A stretch of DNA of 64,000 bases from Streptomyces sp. KMM 9044 (GTDB lineage: Bacteria; Actinomycetota; Actinomycetes; Streptomycetales; Streptomycetaceae), in NCBI RefSeq assembly GCF_024701375.2, contig NZ_CP113910.1:3162001-3226000 (forward strand), read 5' to 3'. The notes beneath the pieces are model-generated. The model saw nothing but the letters and a program-made list of their open reading frames with translations, ran no database searches and was not told the origin of the DNA. Both the position numbers and the translations under genes were made by a program. Positions 17,763 through 25,586 of this stretch are shown in pieces (the first letter of the stretch is position 1; every line of letters starts with the position of its first letter).

Positions 17763-18127
17763 ACGGATACCTCATTGAACCGACGGGATGAGCGCACAGA
17801 GTAATCGGGTGAATGCGCACCGTCTGATCTTCCAAGATGCCTTGGGACGTGCCGTGTTGACGCTCACCGGGGCTGATCAGGGCGGTTGGGGCGTCAGCCG
17901 GGGCAGAGCCGCACCCGTGCCGGTGAACGCCTCGATGTCGAGGTGGAGCCCGGCGGGAGCCCACCCGCCGAGGGAAACAACGGCGGGCAGCTCTTCCCGG
18001 CGCGAGAGCGCATCCGGCCGATGGCCGCAGTGCCGTCAACCGAGCGGCCCGGGATGCCTCTGCCAGTGGGCGCCCGGGCTCGACATATGCCGTTTCGGAA
18101 GACGCGTCATGGATAAGGCGCCCGGAT
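17763..18127. other. Gap with no recognised gene
   Basis: I see no convincing gene in these 365 bp. A 117-codon plus-strand frame (17788-18141) has no ribosome site and no family resemblance. The 17763 end probably holds the promoter of the frameshifted minus-strand gene. Confidence 0.4.
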
Positions 18128-18232
18128 TCAGCGCTTACTGAGCCATCGGACGGCGGCGACAGCGAGACAGATCACGGCAATGACAATTGCTACCACGACG
18201 ATCTTCATTCCGGTGTCCATCAACCCGATCAT
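18128..18232 (-). CDS. 34-residue single-pass membrane peptide
   Basis: ATG 18232 begins MIGLMDTGMKIVVVAIVIAV and the peptide ends AAVRWLSKR before TGA. A well placed GAGGAG lies six nt before the start. Residues ~9-26 form one strongly hydrophobic helix followed by a positive tail, so the tail should be cytoplasmic. It is the third gene after DUF2975 and the XRE regulator in the same direction, 84 bp after the regulator. It could be a small membrane effector or a toxin-like peptide; neither can be shown here. It is too short for standard gene finders. Confidence 0.65.
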   Translation of the reverse strand: MIGLMDTGMKIVVVAIVIAVICLAVAAVRWLSKR

Positions 18233-18316
18233 TCTGACTCCTCGGTCGCGCTTCTGTGAAAATTATGTACGCGCCCGGCAGGTCAACTGGCCGGTGTGGC
18301 GTAGCTTCGAGGTCCT

Positions 18317-18562
18317 CTATCCTGATTCGGCAGCGCCCTCGCCATCGGTGCGGTAGGTGATCAGGTCACCTGGTTGACAATCCAGTACCCGGCAGATTCC
18401 AGCGAGTGTCGTAAAGCGGATCGCCTTCGCACGACCATTCTTGAGAATGGACAAATTTGCGTTGGTGATGCCAACGCGAGCCGCGAGTTCAGTGAGCGTC
18501 ATATCGCGTTCCGCGAGGAGATGTTCAAGATGCACCTGGATGGCGCCCCCCTCGGCGGGCAT
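18317..18562 (-). CDS. YozG-type XRE/Cro-like transcriptional regulator
   Basis: 81 residues, almost only a helix-turn-helix (LTELAARVGITNANLSILKN) followed by RAKAIRFTTLAGICRVLDCQ, the compact HTH_26 form. It overlaps the stop of the DUF2975 gene by one base. HTH_26 plus DUF2975 is a recurrent gene pair in Gram-positives. A palindrome at the operon start (19208-19236) is the likely autoregulatory operator (inference). Confidence 0.9.
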   Translation of the reverse strand: MPAEGGAIQVHLEHLLAERDMTLTELAARVGITNANLSILKNGRAKAIRFTTLAGICRVLDCQPGDLITYRTDGEGAAESG

Positions 18563-19191
18563 CAGACGGTCCCTTCGATGTCCTCGCGCATGGCGACGCC
18601 AACACGCATGATGCGGGCAAACGCGAGTAGACCCAGGGCTGTCACGACCGCCAGACCGGGGAGTTTTGCGGTATTCAGCACAGATTCAGCCGAGAGTGGG
18701 ATGCTTTCGGCGAGCGTGGACAGCAGGGCGGCCTGCGCAATGGCCTGAGTGAGCGCCGCGGCAATACTGCCCAGTAGCAGCCACCAGCCGAGTACTTGCA
18801 GCTTGGAAGCAGTTCGCGCGGTATAGATGCCGACGCGCGTCGCCGAGTGAAGCAGACGGTTTAGCAAAATCAGCCCGCCGGCCAGTAGGATAAGAGACGG
18901 AGTTCGACTGAGCACCCCGAGCAACCGCTGGTAGTTGTTGCTCTGTTCAGCACAGTACTGCGGTATCGCATTGACATGCGCCCCGTCCCTGGCCTGGAAC
19001 AGGGCATCCGTGGAGCCTGAACTGCCAGCAGTCCAGTCAGCGGTAACACAATGCCCGATGCCGCTCCAGAAAGGCACGTCGTTATTGAGTAGGCTCAAGG
19101 CAAAGCTGACCAGGAGAAGGCCAACCATTAGACGGAGAGCGGTCGAGACCACCACGGGGAGAGACTTGAGAAGTCTCTTGTCTTCGGCCAC
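18562..19191 (-). CDS. DUF2975-family membrane protein
   Basis: 209 residues with four membrane helices (STALRLMVGLLLVSFALSLL; SLILLAGGLILLNRLL; VLGWWLLLGSIAAALTQAI; LPGLAVVTALGLLAFARIM). Between helices 1 and 2 lies an external loop of ~65 residues with two Cys (IGHCVT, PQYCAEQ). The C-terminal VGVAMREDIEGTV matches the DUF2975 ending. GTG 19191 has GGAGG eight nt upstream; a start at GTG 19206 would lie two bases from the palindrome. The function of the family is unknown; the XRE partner suggests stress- or phase-dependent control. Confidence 0.85.
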   Translation of the reverse strand: MAEDKRLLKSLPVVVSTALRLMVGLLLVSFALSLLNNDVPFWSGIGHCVTADWTAGSSGSTDALFQARDGAHVNAIPQYCAEQSNNYQRLLGVLSRTPSLILLAGGLILLNRLLHSATRVGIYTARTASKLQVLGWWLLLGSIAAALTQAIAQAALLSTLAESIPLSAESVLNTAKLPGLAVVTALGLLAFARIMRVGVAMREDIEGTV

Positions 19192-19207
19192 TGCATCAAC
19201 CTCCACT

Positions 19208-19236
19208 ATCGTTTTTCGATACTATCGATAAACGAT
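19208..19236. promoter_or_regulatory. Palindromic operator before the DUF2975/XRE operon
   Basis: Arms ATCGTTTTTCGATA (19208-19221) and TATCGATAAACGAT (19223-19236) are inverted repeats with one mismatch and a 1-bp centre. The site lies 17 bp upstream of GTG 19191, overlapping where a promoter is expected. It is the probable binding site of the XRE protein. Confidence 0.7.
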
Positions 19237-19512
19237 GCGTCTTCGCAAGAGGGTGGAGATGTCGGGTCGCGAGGGTGCGCCACCCCGTGCTGGCGACAGG
19301 AAATAATGTGCATTTTGTGGCACAAACGCGCCAATTCGACCCGACGGAAGTGGAGTGCTGGCACCGAAGAAGCAGCAGCGCAGACGCCGGGAGCGGCGCC
19401 CCTGTCCAGCCCAGCTGAGAAGCTGGATGGACGGAGACGCCGTACCTATCGACTACGAATCCCGGCTGGCTCCACGCCGCGGCCCGTGCCGCCGGCCTCG
19501 CCTTCCGGGGCG

Positions 19513-20223
19513 TTAGACCCGCTTGAGGTACCCGCCCTTGAAGTCATCCTGGTCGGCCCAGACGCGGTGACGGCAGGCCCAGTTGCCGTACAGGGCGAAC
19601 TCAGCCTGCCAGACCGTCTCCGAGTGGGCATTATTGCCCGGGTCTGCGGAAATCCAATTCTTGATCGGGCTGTGAGAAAACGACGTAGCCGGCACCCAGT
19701 TCGTGTGGCTCACCCAACCGCCATAGACCTTTGTGGTCCTAGTTGCGGTCGTGTGGTAGTTGACCCCAAGCTTCACTGTCGTGACCTTGACGCCAAAGAT
19801 CGTGTCGGAAACGCTATGCCAGGCACTCTTGTCGCCCGCCGATGCCATTGCACCAAAACCCGAGGAGGGATTCGTCGAGGAATTCTGTTCCTCCTTTTCG
19901 ATGACGATGTCCCCGTCGGCCAGCACGGTCTTCTTCGCGACCTCAGGGCTGTTCACTGCTCCCATGAAGGCCTTGAAGTGGTCCGGCTTGTTGAGATAGT
20001 CCAGGAACTTCTCCTGCTTCACCTCGGACAGAGCCTTGAACTGGTCGATCGTCTCGGCTGCACCGGGCTCCTTCTTGGCTTCCAGCCAAGCCACGTACGA
20101 CTCCGGAGTGGAGGGGATTTACCCCTCAGCGGCAACGGCCTGACCGGGCATGCCCGCCAGCGTCATCGCACCCAGCGTCGCCCCCATGAGCCCGACGAAA
20201 CTTCTCTGAGTGGTATTGCGCAT
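19513..20223 (-). pseudogene. Secreted protein gene interrupted by an in-frame ochre codon
   Basis: ATG 20223 has GAGGGGAAC upstream and encodes a good signal peptide (MRNTTQRSFVGLMGATLGAM, cleavage near QAVA-AEG). Right after it comes TAA (20119-20121). The same frame then continues for ~200 codons of protein-like sequence (PSTPESYVAWLEAKKEPG to DDFKGGYLKRV). The full product would be ~236 residues, with an acidic helical first half and an aromatic second half containing NYHTTATRTTKVYGGW. No family is recognised. The stop lies in GAGGGG-ATTTA-CCCCTC. It may be a recent nonsense mutation, a sequencing error or, less likely, a readthrough site. Confidence 0.7.
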
Positions 20224-20438
20224 TTGGTTCCCCTCAAATAATTCAATGCCGGAATGGGTGCAAGAGGATGGCTGCCCCAAAGTGGAACAGATTGGATCGC
20301 CTCCCCCCAACTCCCCTGCTGTGAGTCGCTGTTGACTCGGAGCGACTTCACGCAATGAGCCCTTCCCAGTAATGGATCATGACGTTGCGTGATCGTTCAG
20401 ATGGTGCGGTCGTATTCGAGTTGGAGCAGGACGAGGGC

Positions 20439-21899
20439 CAGGGCCCCGGCGAGTGCCTGGATCATCCCGTTCTGGGATGTTGATCTCGGTGGTGGGTCCC
20501 GGAAGCAGGTGAACACGGCACCTGTGGATCATGGAGTTCTCTACGCTTCAAGATCCACGAAGGTGCCGTGTTCGTTCCTCCATCATCCCCTGTCGCTGCC
20601 CCCGCTTGCGCAGTGCCCCGCCTGGAAGCCCTCGGCGAGGGGGCCGCCAAGGATCAAGTCCGCTGCCTGGTGACCGAGTTCGAGTCGGTCACCGATCCGA
20701 GAGGGGCTTGCGGGGTGCGGTACCGGCTCTCCTCGCTGCTGGCCCTGGTGGTCTGCGCGATGACACCCGCCGGCCACGACTCGATCACCGCGGCGGCGGA
20801 GTGGTGCCGACGCGCGACGCCGGAGGAACTGGCCGCCTTCGGCCTGCCCTACCACCCGCTCCTCGGCCGCTACCGGGTGCCGAGCGAGAAGACCCTGCGC
20901 AGCGTCCTGGGACGCCTGGATCCAGGTGAGATCTGTGCGGCGGCCTACGACTACCTTTGGCCCCTGCTGTCCGCACAGCCCCGTCGGCCGGAACCGGTCA
21001 TGCCCGACGGCGGCACCGAGCGCGAACAGCGCCGGGCCCACCGGACAGCCGCCCACGCCGATCCGGTACGCATCCGGCGGCGGGCGATCGCGGTGGACGG
21101 CAAGTGCCTGCGCGGCGCGAGGCGCCCGGACGGCAGCCGGGTCTTCGTCCTGTCCGCCGTCCGTCACGGCGACGGTGTCACGCTCGCCTCCCGCGAGATC
21201 GGCGCGAAGACCAACGAAATCCCCGAGTTCGCACCCCTCCTCGACCAGATCGACGACGCGGACCTCGCGGGGACGATCGTCACCGCCGATGCACTCCATG
21301 CCCCACGCGACCACGCCACCTACCTGCACGAACGCGGCGCCCACTACCTGCTGACCATCAAGAACAACCAACGCGCACAAGCCCGTCAGCTCCACGCCCT
21401 GCCCTGGAAGAAGATCCCCGTGATCCACCGTGACGACGCCCGGGGCCACGGCCGACACGAGCAGCGGCTCGTGCAGGTCGTCACCGTCGACGGCCTGCTC
21501 TTCCCCCACGCGGCCCAGGTCCTGCGCATCCAGCGCAGACGCCGCCTCTACGGCGCGAAGAAGTGGTCCAGTGAGACCGTCTACGCGATCACCGACCTGC
21601 CCGCCGAGGAAGCGAACGCCGCCGAGATCGCGTCCTGGGCTCGCGGGCACTGGACCGTGGAAAACACCGTCCACTGGTGCCGAGATGTCACCTTCAACGA
21701 GGACAAGTCCCAGGTCAGGACCCACAACACGCCCGCCGTACTCGCAGCCCTCCGCGACCTGATCCGCAGCACACTCAAGCTCGCCGGCTACGTCAACACC
21801 GCCGCCGGACGACGAGCCCACACCGAACGCCCCCGCGTCCTCACCCTCTACGGCATCACATGATCAAACCGGACGATCCAGGCACTCGCCGGGGCCCTG
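20439..21899 (+). mobile_element. Second, divergent ISAs1-family element nested in IS5 copy B
   Basis: 1,461 bp. The inverted ends both read CAGGGCCCCGGCGAGTGCCT. GGACGAGGGC is duplicated on each side (20429-20438 and 21900-21909), a clean 10-bp target duplication. It is a different element from the one bounding the composite transposon: the ends and transposase differ substantially. Confidence 0.92.
20568..21863 (+). CDS. ISAs1-family DDE transposase of the nested element
   Basis: 431 residues, open from GTG 20568. The associated N-terminal region (LVTEFESVTDPRGACGVRY) is followed by the catalytic blocks: Asp in AIAVDGKCLRGAR, Asp in TIVTADALHAPRD and Glu in HWTVENTVHWCRD. It is longer than the left-hand ISAs1 transposase because of an insert after LWPLLSAQPRRPEP. 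All catalytic residues are present, so the element may be active. Confidence 0.92.
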   Translation: MFVPPSSPVAAPACAVPRLEALGEGAAKDQVRCLVTEFESVTDPRGACGVRYRLSSLLALVVCAMTPAGHDSITAAAEWCRRATPEELAAFGLPYHPLLGRYRVPSEKTLRSVLGRLDPGEICAAAYDYLWPLLSAQPRRPEPVMPDGGTEREQRRAHRTAAHADPVRIRRRAIAVDGKCLRGARRPDGSRVFVLSAVRHGDGVTLASREIGAKTNEIPEFAPLLDQIDDADLAGTIVTADALHAPRDHATYLHERGAHYLLTIKNNQRAQARQLHALPWKKIPVIHRDDARGHGRHEQRLVQVVTVDGLLFPHAAQVLRIQRRRRLYGAKKWSSETVYAITDLPAEEANAAEIASWARGHWTVENTVHWCRDVTFNEDKSQVRTHNTPAVLAALRDLIRSTLKLAGYVNTAAGRRAHTERPRVLTLYGIT

Positions 21900-21909
21900 G
21901 GACGAGGGC

Positions 21910-22839
21910 TGCGGCGGCGATCTTCGTGATACGGCTGGGGTCGAGGCTGACCCTGCGCAGGGCCTTGAAGGTCGTCTTGAGCAGGGAGTTGGCGCGCTCG
22001 CAGACGCCGTGGATGCCGCGGATGACCTTGTTGTACGTCTGTTGCTCCTCGGTCAGCTCGCCTCCGGCGGGCTTCTTGAAGGGATGGCGGAAGCCGTCGC
22101 CGGCGTTCTCGTAGCCGAGGTCGACCAGGGTCGGCATGTCCAGTTCGGCCGCGATGCGGTTGAGTGCCTCGACCAGCCCGTGGTGGCGGGCGCAGGTGGT
22201 GTCGTGTTCCCGGCCCGGCCGTACGGGCGAGACCCAGATCGGCCAGCCGTCCGGGGTGGCGATGACCTGCACGTTCCCGCCATGGTGCTTGTGTTTTCCG
22301 GACCACCAGAGGTCTGCGCCGTTGGGGCCCGGGGCGGCGACGCGGTCCGTGCGGATGACCGTACCGTCGAGGTTCAGATGCGTCAGCCCGGCTGCCTTCG
22401 CACGCTCCAGCGCGGTGGACAGGTCCGGTGCGCCGGCGGCCAGGACGGCCAGTCCTTCGTGGAGGTAGCGGTAGGAGGTGGAGACCGACAGGCCGTTGTC
22501 GCGGGCGAGTTGGGCCAGTCGGGTGCCGTCGAGGAATCAGCGCAGCACGAGCACGGCCTGCTTGAAGCAGCCCAGCGCGCGTCGCCCCTTGCGGGTCCTG
22601 GCCACGATTCGGTGGTCGCGCAGGAGACCGGCCAGGTGCTCGGCGGTGGACCGCCTCACATCGAGCACGGCGGTGTATGTGACACTGGTCGGCACGTGAG
22701 ACCCCTCGGTCGGATCTTTCTGTCGCAAGATGTTCCTACCAGGGGCCTTACGCCTGCCCGGACTTGGGGGATACCGCGGACCGCGCGACGCGCCTCCCGC
22801 TCACGGACGGTGGCCGACGGTTACTGGGAACAGCTCACT
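21910..22839. repeat. Direct repeat unit 2: IS5-type sequence plus 103 bp of flank
   Basis: Second copy of the block at 16393-17116, in the same orientation. The match ends at CACT (22836-22839), which is also the first matching sequence of the ISAs1 remnant that follows, a 4-bp microhomology junction. The repeats enclose about 3.3 kb of cargo. Confidence 0.85.
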
Positions 22840-23395
22840 ACATCGTGATCGTCAAGGGCAACCAGAAGAAGCTGCGCCGCCAGCTGAAGTCCCTTCCCTG
22901 GAAGGACATCCCGCTTCAGGGACGCACCCGGGGCATCGCCCACGGCCGCTCGGAGATCCGTCGGATCAAGGCCGCCACCGTGAACAGCCTCCTCTTCCCC
23001 GGAGCCCGCCAGGCCGTCCAGATCAAGCGTCGGCGCACCGACCGCAAGACCGGCAAGACCACCGTCAAGACGGTCTACGCCGTCACCAGCCTGACCGCCG
23101 AGCAGGCCACCGCTGCCCAGCTCGCCGAACTCGTCCGCGACCATTGGAAGATCGAGGCCCTGCACCATGTCCGCGACACCACCTTCGCCGAGGACGCCTC
23201 CCAACTGCGGACCGGCAACGCGCCCCGCGTGATGGCCACATGGCGCAACCTCGCCATCGGAGTCCTCCGCATGGCCGGAGTGAAGAACATCGCGGCCGGC
23301 CTCCGCCGCAACGCCCGCGACCCTCGCCGCCCCCTCACACTCCTCGGTCTCGGATGATCACGAACCGGACGTCACGTGACTACGCCGAAGCCCTG
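22836..23395 (+). mobile_element. 3' fragment of the right-hand ISAs1 copy
   Basis: From CACTACATCGTG onward the sequence matches the left IS transposase from about codon 230 ([16 protein letters not shown]) to its stop (23355-23357) and terminal repeat. The Glu of the DDE triad (HWKIEALHH) is kept but both Asp blocks are gone. The outer repeat at 23359-23395 is identical to that of the left copy and can still serve as a transposon end. Confidence 0.9.
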
Positions 23396-23405
23396 GGGAC
23401 CCTGC
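23396..23405. repeat. Right target-site duplication (GGGACCCTGC) of the composite transposon
   Basis: Exact partner of 6295-6304, directly after the right outer inverted repeat. Confidence 0.88.
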
Positions 23406-23566
23406 TGGTCTCCGTGCCGGGCCTGTCCGGCACCACTTATCCGCCGGGAACGACCGTGACCGTCCGTGGCCGGGGCGCGACCGTCGACGCCTTCGTCAAC
23501 GGCTGGCTCCCGCTGTCGTGGTGGGAGTTCTCCGACGGCCTCCGCAAGGACATCGCCGACCGCTGA
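23396..23566 (+). pseudogene. 3' fragment of the small gene split by the composite transposon
   Basis: The frame reads GTLLVSVPGLSGTTYPPG, then VTVRGRGATVDAFVNG and LPLSWWEFSDGLRKDIADR before TGA. Joined to 6277-6304 it gives a 62-residue cytoplasmic protein without signal peptide or membrane segment. The WLPLSWWEFSD stretch looks like a small conserved Streptomyces protein, but I cannot assign a function. The frame is coherent across the reconstructed junction, supporting the transposon interpretation. Confidence 0.65.
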
Positions 23567-23580
23567 CACCACCGCCCGGC

Positions 23581-23602
23581 CGCCCCCGCCGGGGCGGGGG
23601 CG
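23581..23602. terminator. G/C hairpin between the split small gene and hemB
   Basis: CGCCCCCGCC and GGCGGGGGCG form a perfect 10-bp stem separated by GG, between two converging genes. It is a plausible terminator, though low-complexity G-runs continue on its right side. Confidence 0.45.
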
Positions 23603-23647
23603 GGGGCGAGGGCGAGACGGACCCGGGCTGCTGAAGCGTTGCCGGAG

Positions 23648-24640
23648 TCAGCGCAGGGTGCGGGCCACCTCGACCGCCCAGTAGGTGAGGATGTTCTGCG
23701 CACCGGCCCGCTTGATGCCGGTGAGCGACTCGAGGACGGCCCGGTCGCGGTCGATCCAGCCCTTCTCGGCGGCGGCCTCGATCATCGCGTACTCACCGGA
23801 GATCTGGTACGCGGCGACGGGCACGTCCACGGCGTCGGCGACCCTGGCGAGGATGTCGAGGTAGGGGCCGGCCGGCTTGACCATCACCATGTCGGCGCCC
23901 TCGGCGAGGTCGAGGGCCAGCTCCCGCAGGGACTCACGGGCGTTGGCCGGGTCCTGCTGGTACGTCTTGCGGTCGCCCTTGAGCGAGGAACCGACGGCCT
24001 CGCGGAAGGGGCCGTAGAAAGCGGAGGCGTACTTGGCGGTGTAGGCGAGGATCGCGACGTCCTCGCGGCCGATCTGGTCGAGGGCGTCACGGACGACGCC
24101 GATCTGCCCGTCCATCATCCCGCTGGGCCCGACGACGTGGGCACCCGCGTCGGCCTGGACCTGCGCCATCTCGGCGTACCGCTCAAGGGTGGCGTCGTTG
24201 TCGACGCGGCCCCGGTCGTCCAGGACTCCGCAGTGCCCGTGGTCCGTCGTCTCGTCGAGGCACAGGTCGGACATGACGAGCAGGTCGTCCCCGACCTCGG
24301 CCCGCACGTCCCGCAGGGCGACCTGGAGGATCCCGTCCGGATCGGTGCCGGGGGTGCCGAGGGCGTCCTTCTTGGACTCCTCGGGCACGCCGAACAGCAT
24401 GATCCCGGAGATCCCGGCCGCCACGGCCTCCGCGGCCGCCTTCTTCAGGGTGTCCCGGGTGTGCTGCACCACGCCCGGCATCGCCTCGATCGGCACCGGC
24501 TCACCGATCCCCTCGCGCACGAAGGCGGGCAGGATGAGGTCGGCGGGGTGCAGCCGGGTCTCGGCGACCATCCGGCGCATGGCGGGGGTGGTCCGCAGAC
24601 GCCGGGGCCGGGTGCCGGGAAAAGATCCGTACGTCGTCAT
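23648..24640 (-). CDS. hemB: Delta-aminolevulinic acid dehydratase (porphobilinogen synthase)
   Basis: Condenses two 5-aminolevulinate molecules to porphobilinogen in heme and cobalamin synthesis; 330 residues, normal length. [22 protein letters not shown], the Schiff-base region [18 protein letters not shown] (Lys) and the second active Lys in [12 protein letters not shown] are present, as is [14 protein letters not shown] of the metal-site region. ATG 24640 overlaps the stop of a small upstream frame (ATGA). The gene lies 8 kb from the rex-hemACD operon, as a separate unit. Confidence 0.96.
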   Translation of the reverse strand: MTTYGSFPGTRPRRLRTTPAMRRMVAETRLHPADLILPAFVREGIGEPVPIEAMPGVVQHTRDTLKKAAAEAVAAGISGIMLFGVPEESKKDALGTPGTDPDGILQVALRDVRAEVGDDLLVMSDLCLDETTDHGHCGVLDDRGRVDNDATLERYAEMAQVQADAGAHVVGPSGMMDGQIGVVRDALDQIGREDVAILAYTAKYASAFYGPFREAVGSSLKGDRKTYQQDPANARESLRELALDLAEGADMVMVKPAGPYLDILARVADAVDVPVAAYQISGEYAMIEAAAEKGWIDRDRAVLESLTGIKRAGAQNILTYWAVEVARTLR

Positions 24641-24894
24641 ACCGCCCACGCTACGCCCGCCCGCCCGCTGCTTTTACCGACGGCCGGTCGGCCCGGCCGA
24701 GGCGACGGAGTCGTCCAGCGTGCCGGACCCCCTCGGCCGGGAAAACGTATCCCTCGGGCCCGCCGCACAGGCCGGCCCGCGGACGCCGGCAGGCCGGCGG
24801 CTGCCACGACGGAACCGGTCACCAGGGCGACAGCGGTCAGACGGCGAGCGGTGCAAGAAGCGGAAGAAGCGGAAGAAGCGGAAGAAGCAGACAC
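24637..24894 (-). CDS. Small putative exported protein overlapping the hemB start
   Basis: 85 codons from GTG 24894, with AAAGGGA five nt upstream. The N-terminus is a Ser/Ala repeat encoded by a 9-bp direct repeat at 24858-24890 ([14 protein letters not shown]). A signal-peptide-like segment follows ([20 protein letters not shown], then PASAG). The remaining ~40 residues are Arg/Gly/Pro-rich with weaker coding bias, so the gene may be a remnant of a longer exported protein. The stop overlaps hemB by ATGA, which would couple the two if it is translated. Confidence 0.45.
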   Translation of the reverse strand: MSASSASSASSASCTARRLTAVALVTGSVVAAAGLPASAGRPVRRARGIRFPGRGGPARWTTPSPRPGRPAVGKSSGRAGVAWAV

Positions 24895-25542
24895 GTGGTC
24901 CCTTTCGTGTTCGTGCGCCGGCCCACCCCGCCGCGTACGGACGGGCGGCGCTCTCCGAGTGGTACGTCCCGGCCGGCCGCCGAGGTCCCACACCCTGCCG
25001 CCGTAACATTTCTTTTCATATGAATTCACTCCACCGCGAATCCAATGCGGACATGTCCGCAGCAGTCGACTGCCAGATGCGCACATATCATTCGCATACG
25101 GAGTTCGAATCGATGCGTCACACATCGCCCCCTGGCCCGCCCGGGTCCGTCGCGGCGCAGCCAAGGTCGCGCCCTGGCGCGCCACCACACACGCCACCCT
25201 GGCGTTCACCCGGAAGTGGGTAACAGGCCCGGTGGGGCACGGGGAGGGTGGAGGCATTCCCTCCACCCGGTTCCGCAGGGACAGGAGCGGCGCGCGTCGC
25301 CGGACCGTCCCCGGGCCGCGGCCCGGCGCCGAAGAGCGCGCCTTGTCCCGGGACGTCGAGTGAGCGCGGGAGGACGTGAACCCAGGAAGCACGCCCGAGG
25401 CACCGCGCCATGGCGAGGGGGGCTGCCCACCCGCGGTGACGGTCGAGGCGACAACGGGGACGGCGAGGAGACGCTGTGAGAGGAACGCGAAAGGCAAGGA
25501 GGCGAACCCACTCCTTGCCACTTTCAACGTATAGCGCACCGG
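24895..25542. other. Long intergenic region upstream of hemB and helR
   Basis: About 650 bp without a convincing gene. It contains an A/T-richer stretch (25005-25100) with two adjacent perfect palindromes (separate entry) and, at 25247-25269, a 9-bp stem (GGGTGGAGG / CCTCCACCC) with a 5-nt loop. It should hold the promoter for the minus-strand genes and that of helR near its right end. Confidence 0.5.
25046..25073. promoter_or_regulatory. Two adjacent perfect palindromes
   Basis: TGCGGACATGTCCGCA (25046-25061, 16 bp) directly abuts GCAGTCGACTGC (25062-25073, 12 bp). Both are exact inverted repeats in an A/T-richer stretch about 150 bp upstream of the minus-strand GTG 24894. They look like operator sites for a dimeric regulator that I cannot name. 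Confidence 0.5.
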
Positions 25543-25561
25543 GGGGCTTGCGGCAAGGCCC
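25543..25561 (+). promoter_or_regulatory. Rifamycin-associated element (RAE)
   Basis: GGGGCTTGCGGCAAGGCCC is, as far as I recall, the 19-bp RAE found before rifamycin-inactivation and helR genes in actinomycetes. CTTGC and GCAAG form the inverted core. It lies 25 bp before the helR start, with TATAGC at 25530-25535 as a possible -10. It is expected to mediate rifamycin-dependent induction. Confidence 0.85.
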
Positions 25562-25586
25562 CCGGGATGGCGCAGAATCGCTCCTC

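Larger units (their letters stand above)
20397..22695 (-). pseudogene. IS5-family transposase, copy B, split by a nested IS and carrying a nonsense codon
   Basis: Parts 20397-20438 and 21900-22695 make one IS5-type transposase of ~275 residues when the nested ISAs1-type element and one target repeat are removed. The N-terminus is [17 protein letters not shown], the first Asp lies in LNLDGTVIRTDRV, and the C-terminus LVLLQLEYDRTI. GTG 22695 has GAGGGG upstream. Besides the insertion, TGG becomes TGA after QAVLVLR (near 22535), ending the product at 63 residues. Probable IS limits are ~20374 and ~22736, judged from weak GGA(A/T)CAT...TTGCG ends. Confidence 0.85.
6305..23395. mobile_element. 17.1-kb composite transposon bounded by inverted ISAs1-family copies
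   Basis: The two outer 37-bp ends (6305-6341 and 23359-23395) are identical in inverted orientation. Both are the transposase-3' ends of the same IS, so two oppositely oriented copies must bound the unit. The flanking 10-bp repeats match, which means the block entered as one piece. The left copy is intact; the right copy is now split (14012-14168 and 22836-23395) by later insertions and loss of its middle. Cargo: an IS21-type element, a secreted-protein/ABC cassette, an ISKra4-type element, IS5-type copies, an XRE/DUF2975 operon and broken genes. Parts of the cargo look more A/T-rich than the flanking chromosome. Confidence 0.85.

Noticed and set aside
17788..18141. 117-codon plus-strand frame
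   Set aside because: No ribosome site, no recognisable family, and its 3' end overlaps the better supported 34-residue peptide gene on the other strand.
18128..18232. Type I toxin (Fst/Ldr-like) call for the 34-residue peptide
   Set aside because: Hydrophobic helix and basic tail fit, but no antisense RNA or antitoxin signal is evident by eye.
24858..24890. Short repeats as a CRISPR-like array
   Set aside because: The 9-bp units are directly adjacent without spacers and encode Ser/Ala repeats.
25247..25269. 9-bp hairpin as a terminator
   Set aside because: No gene ends just upstream on either strand and there is no T-tract; reported only within the intergenic entry.
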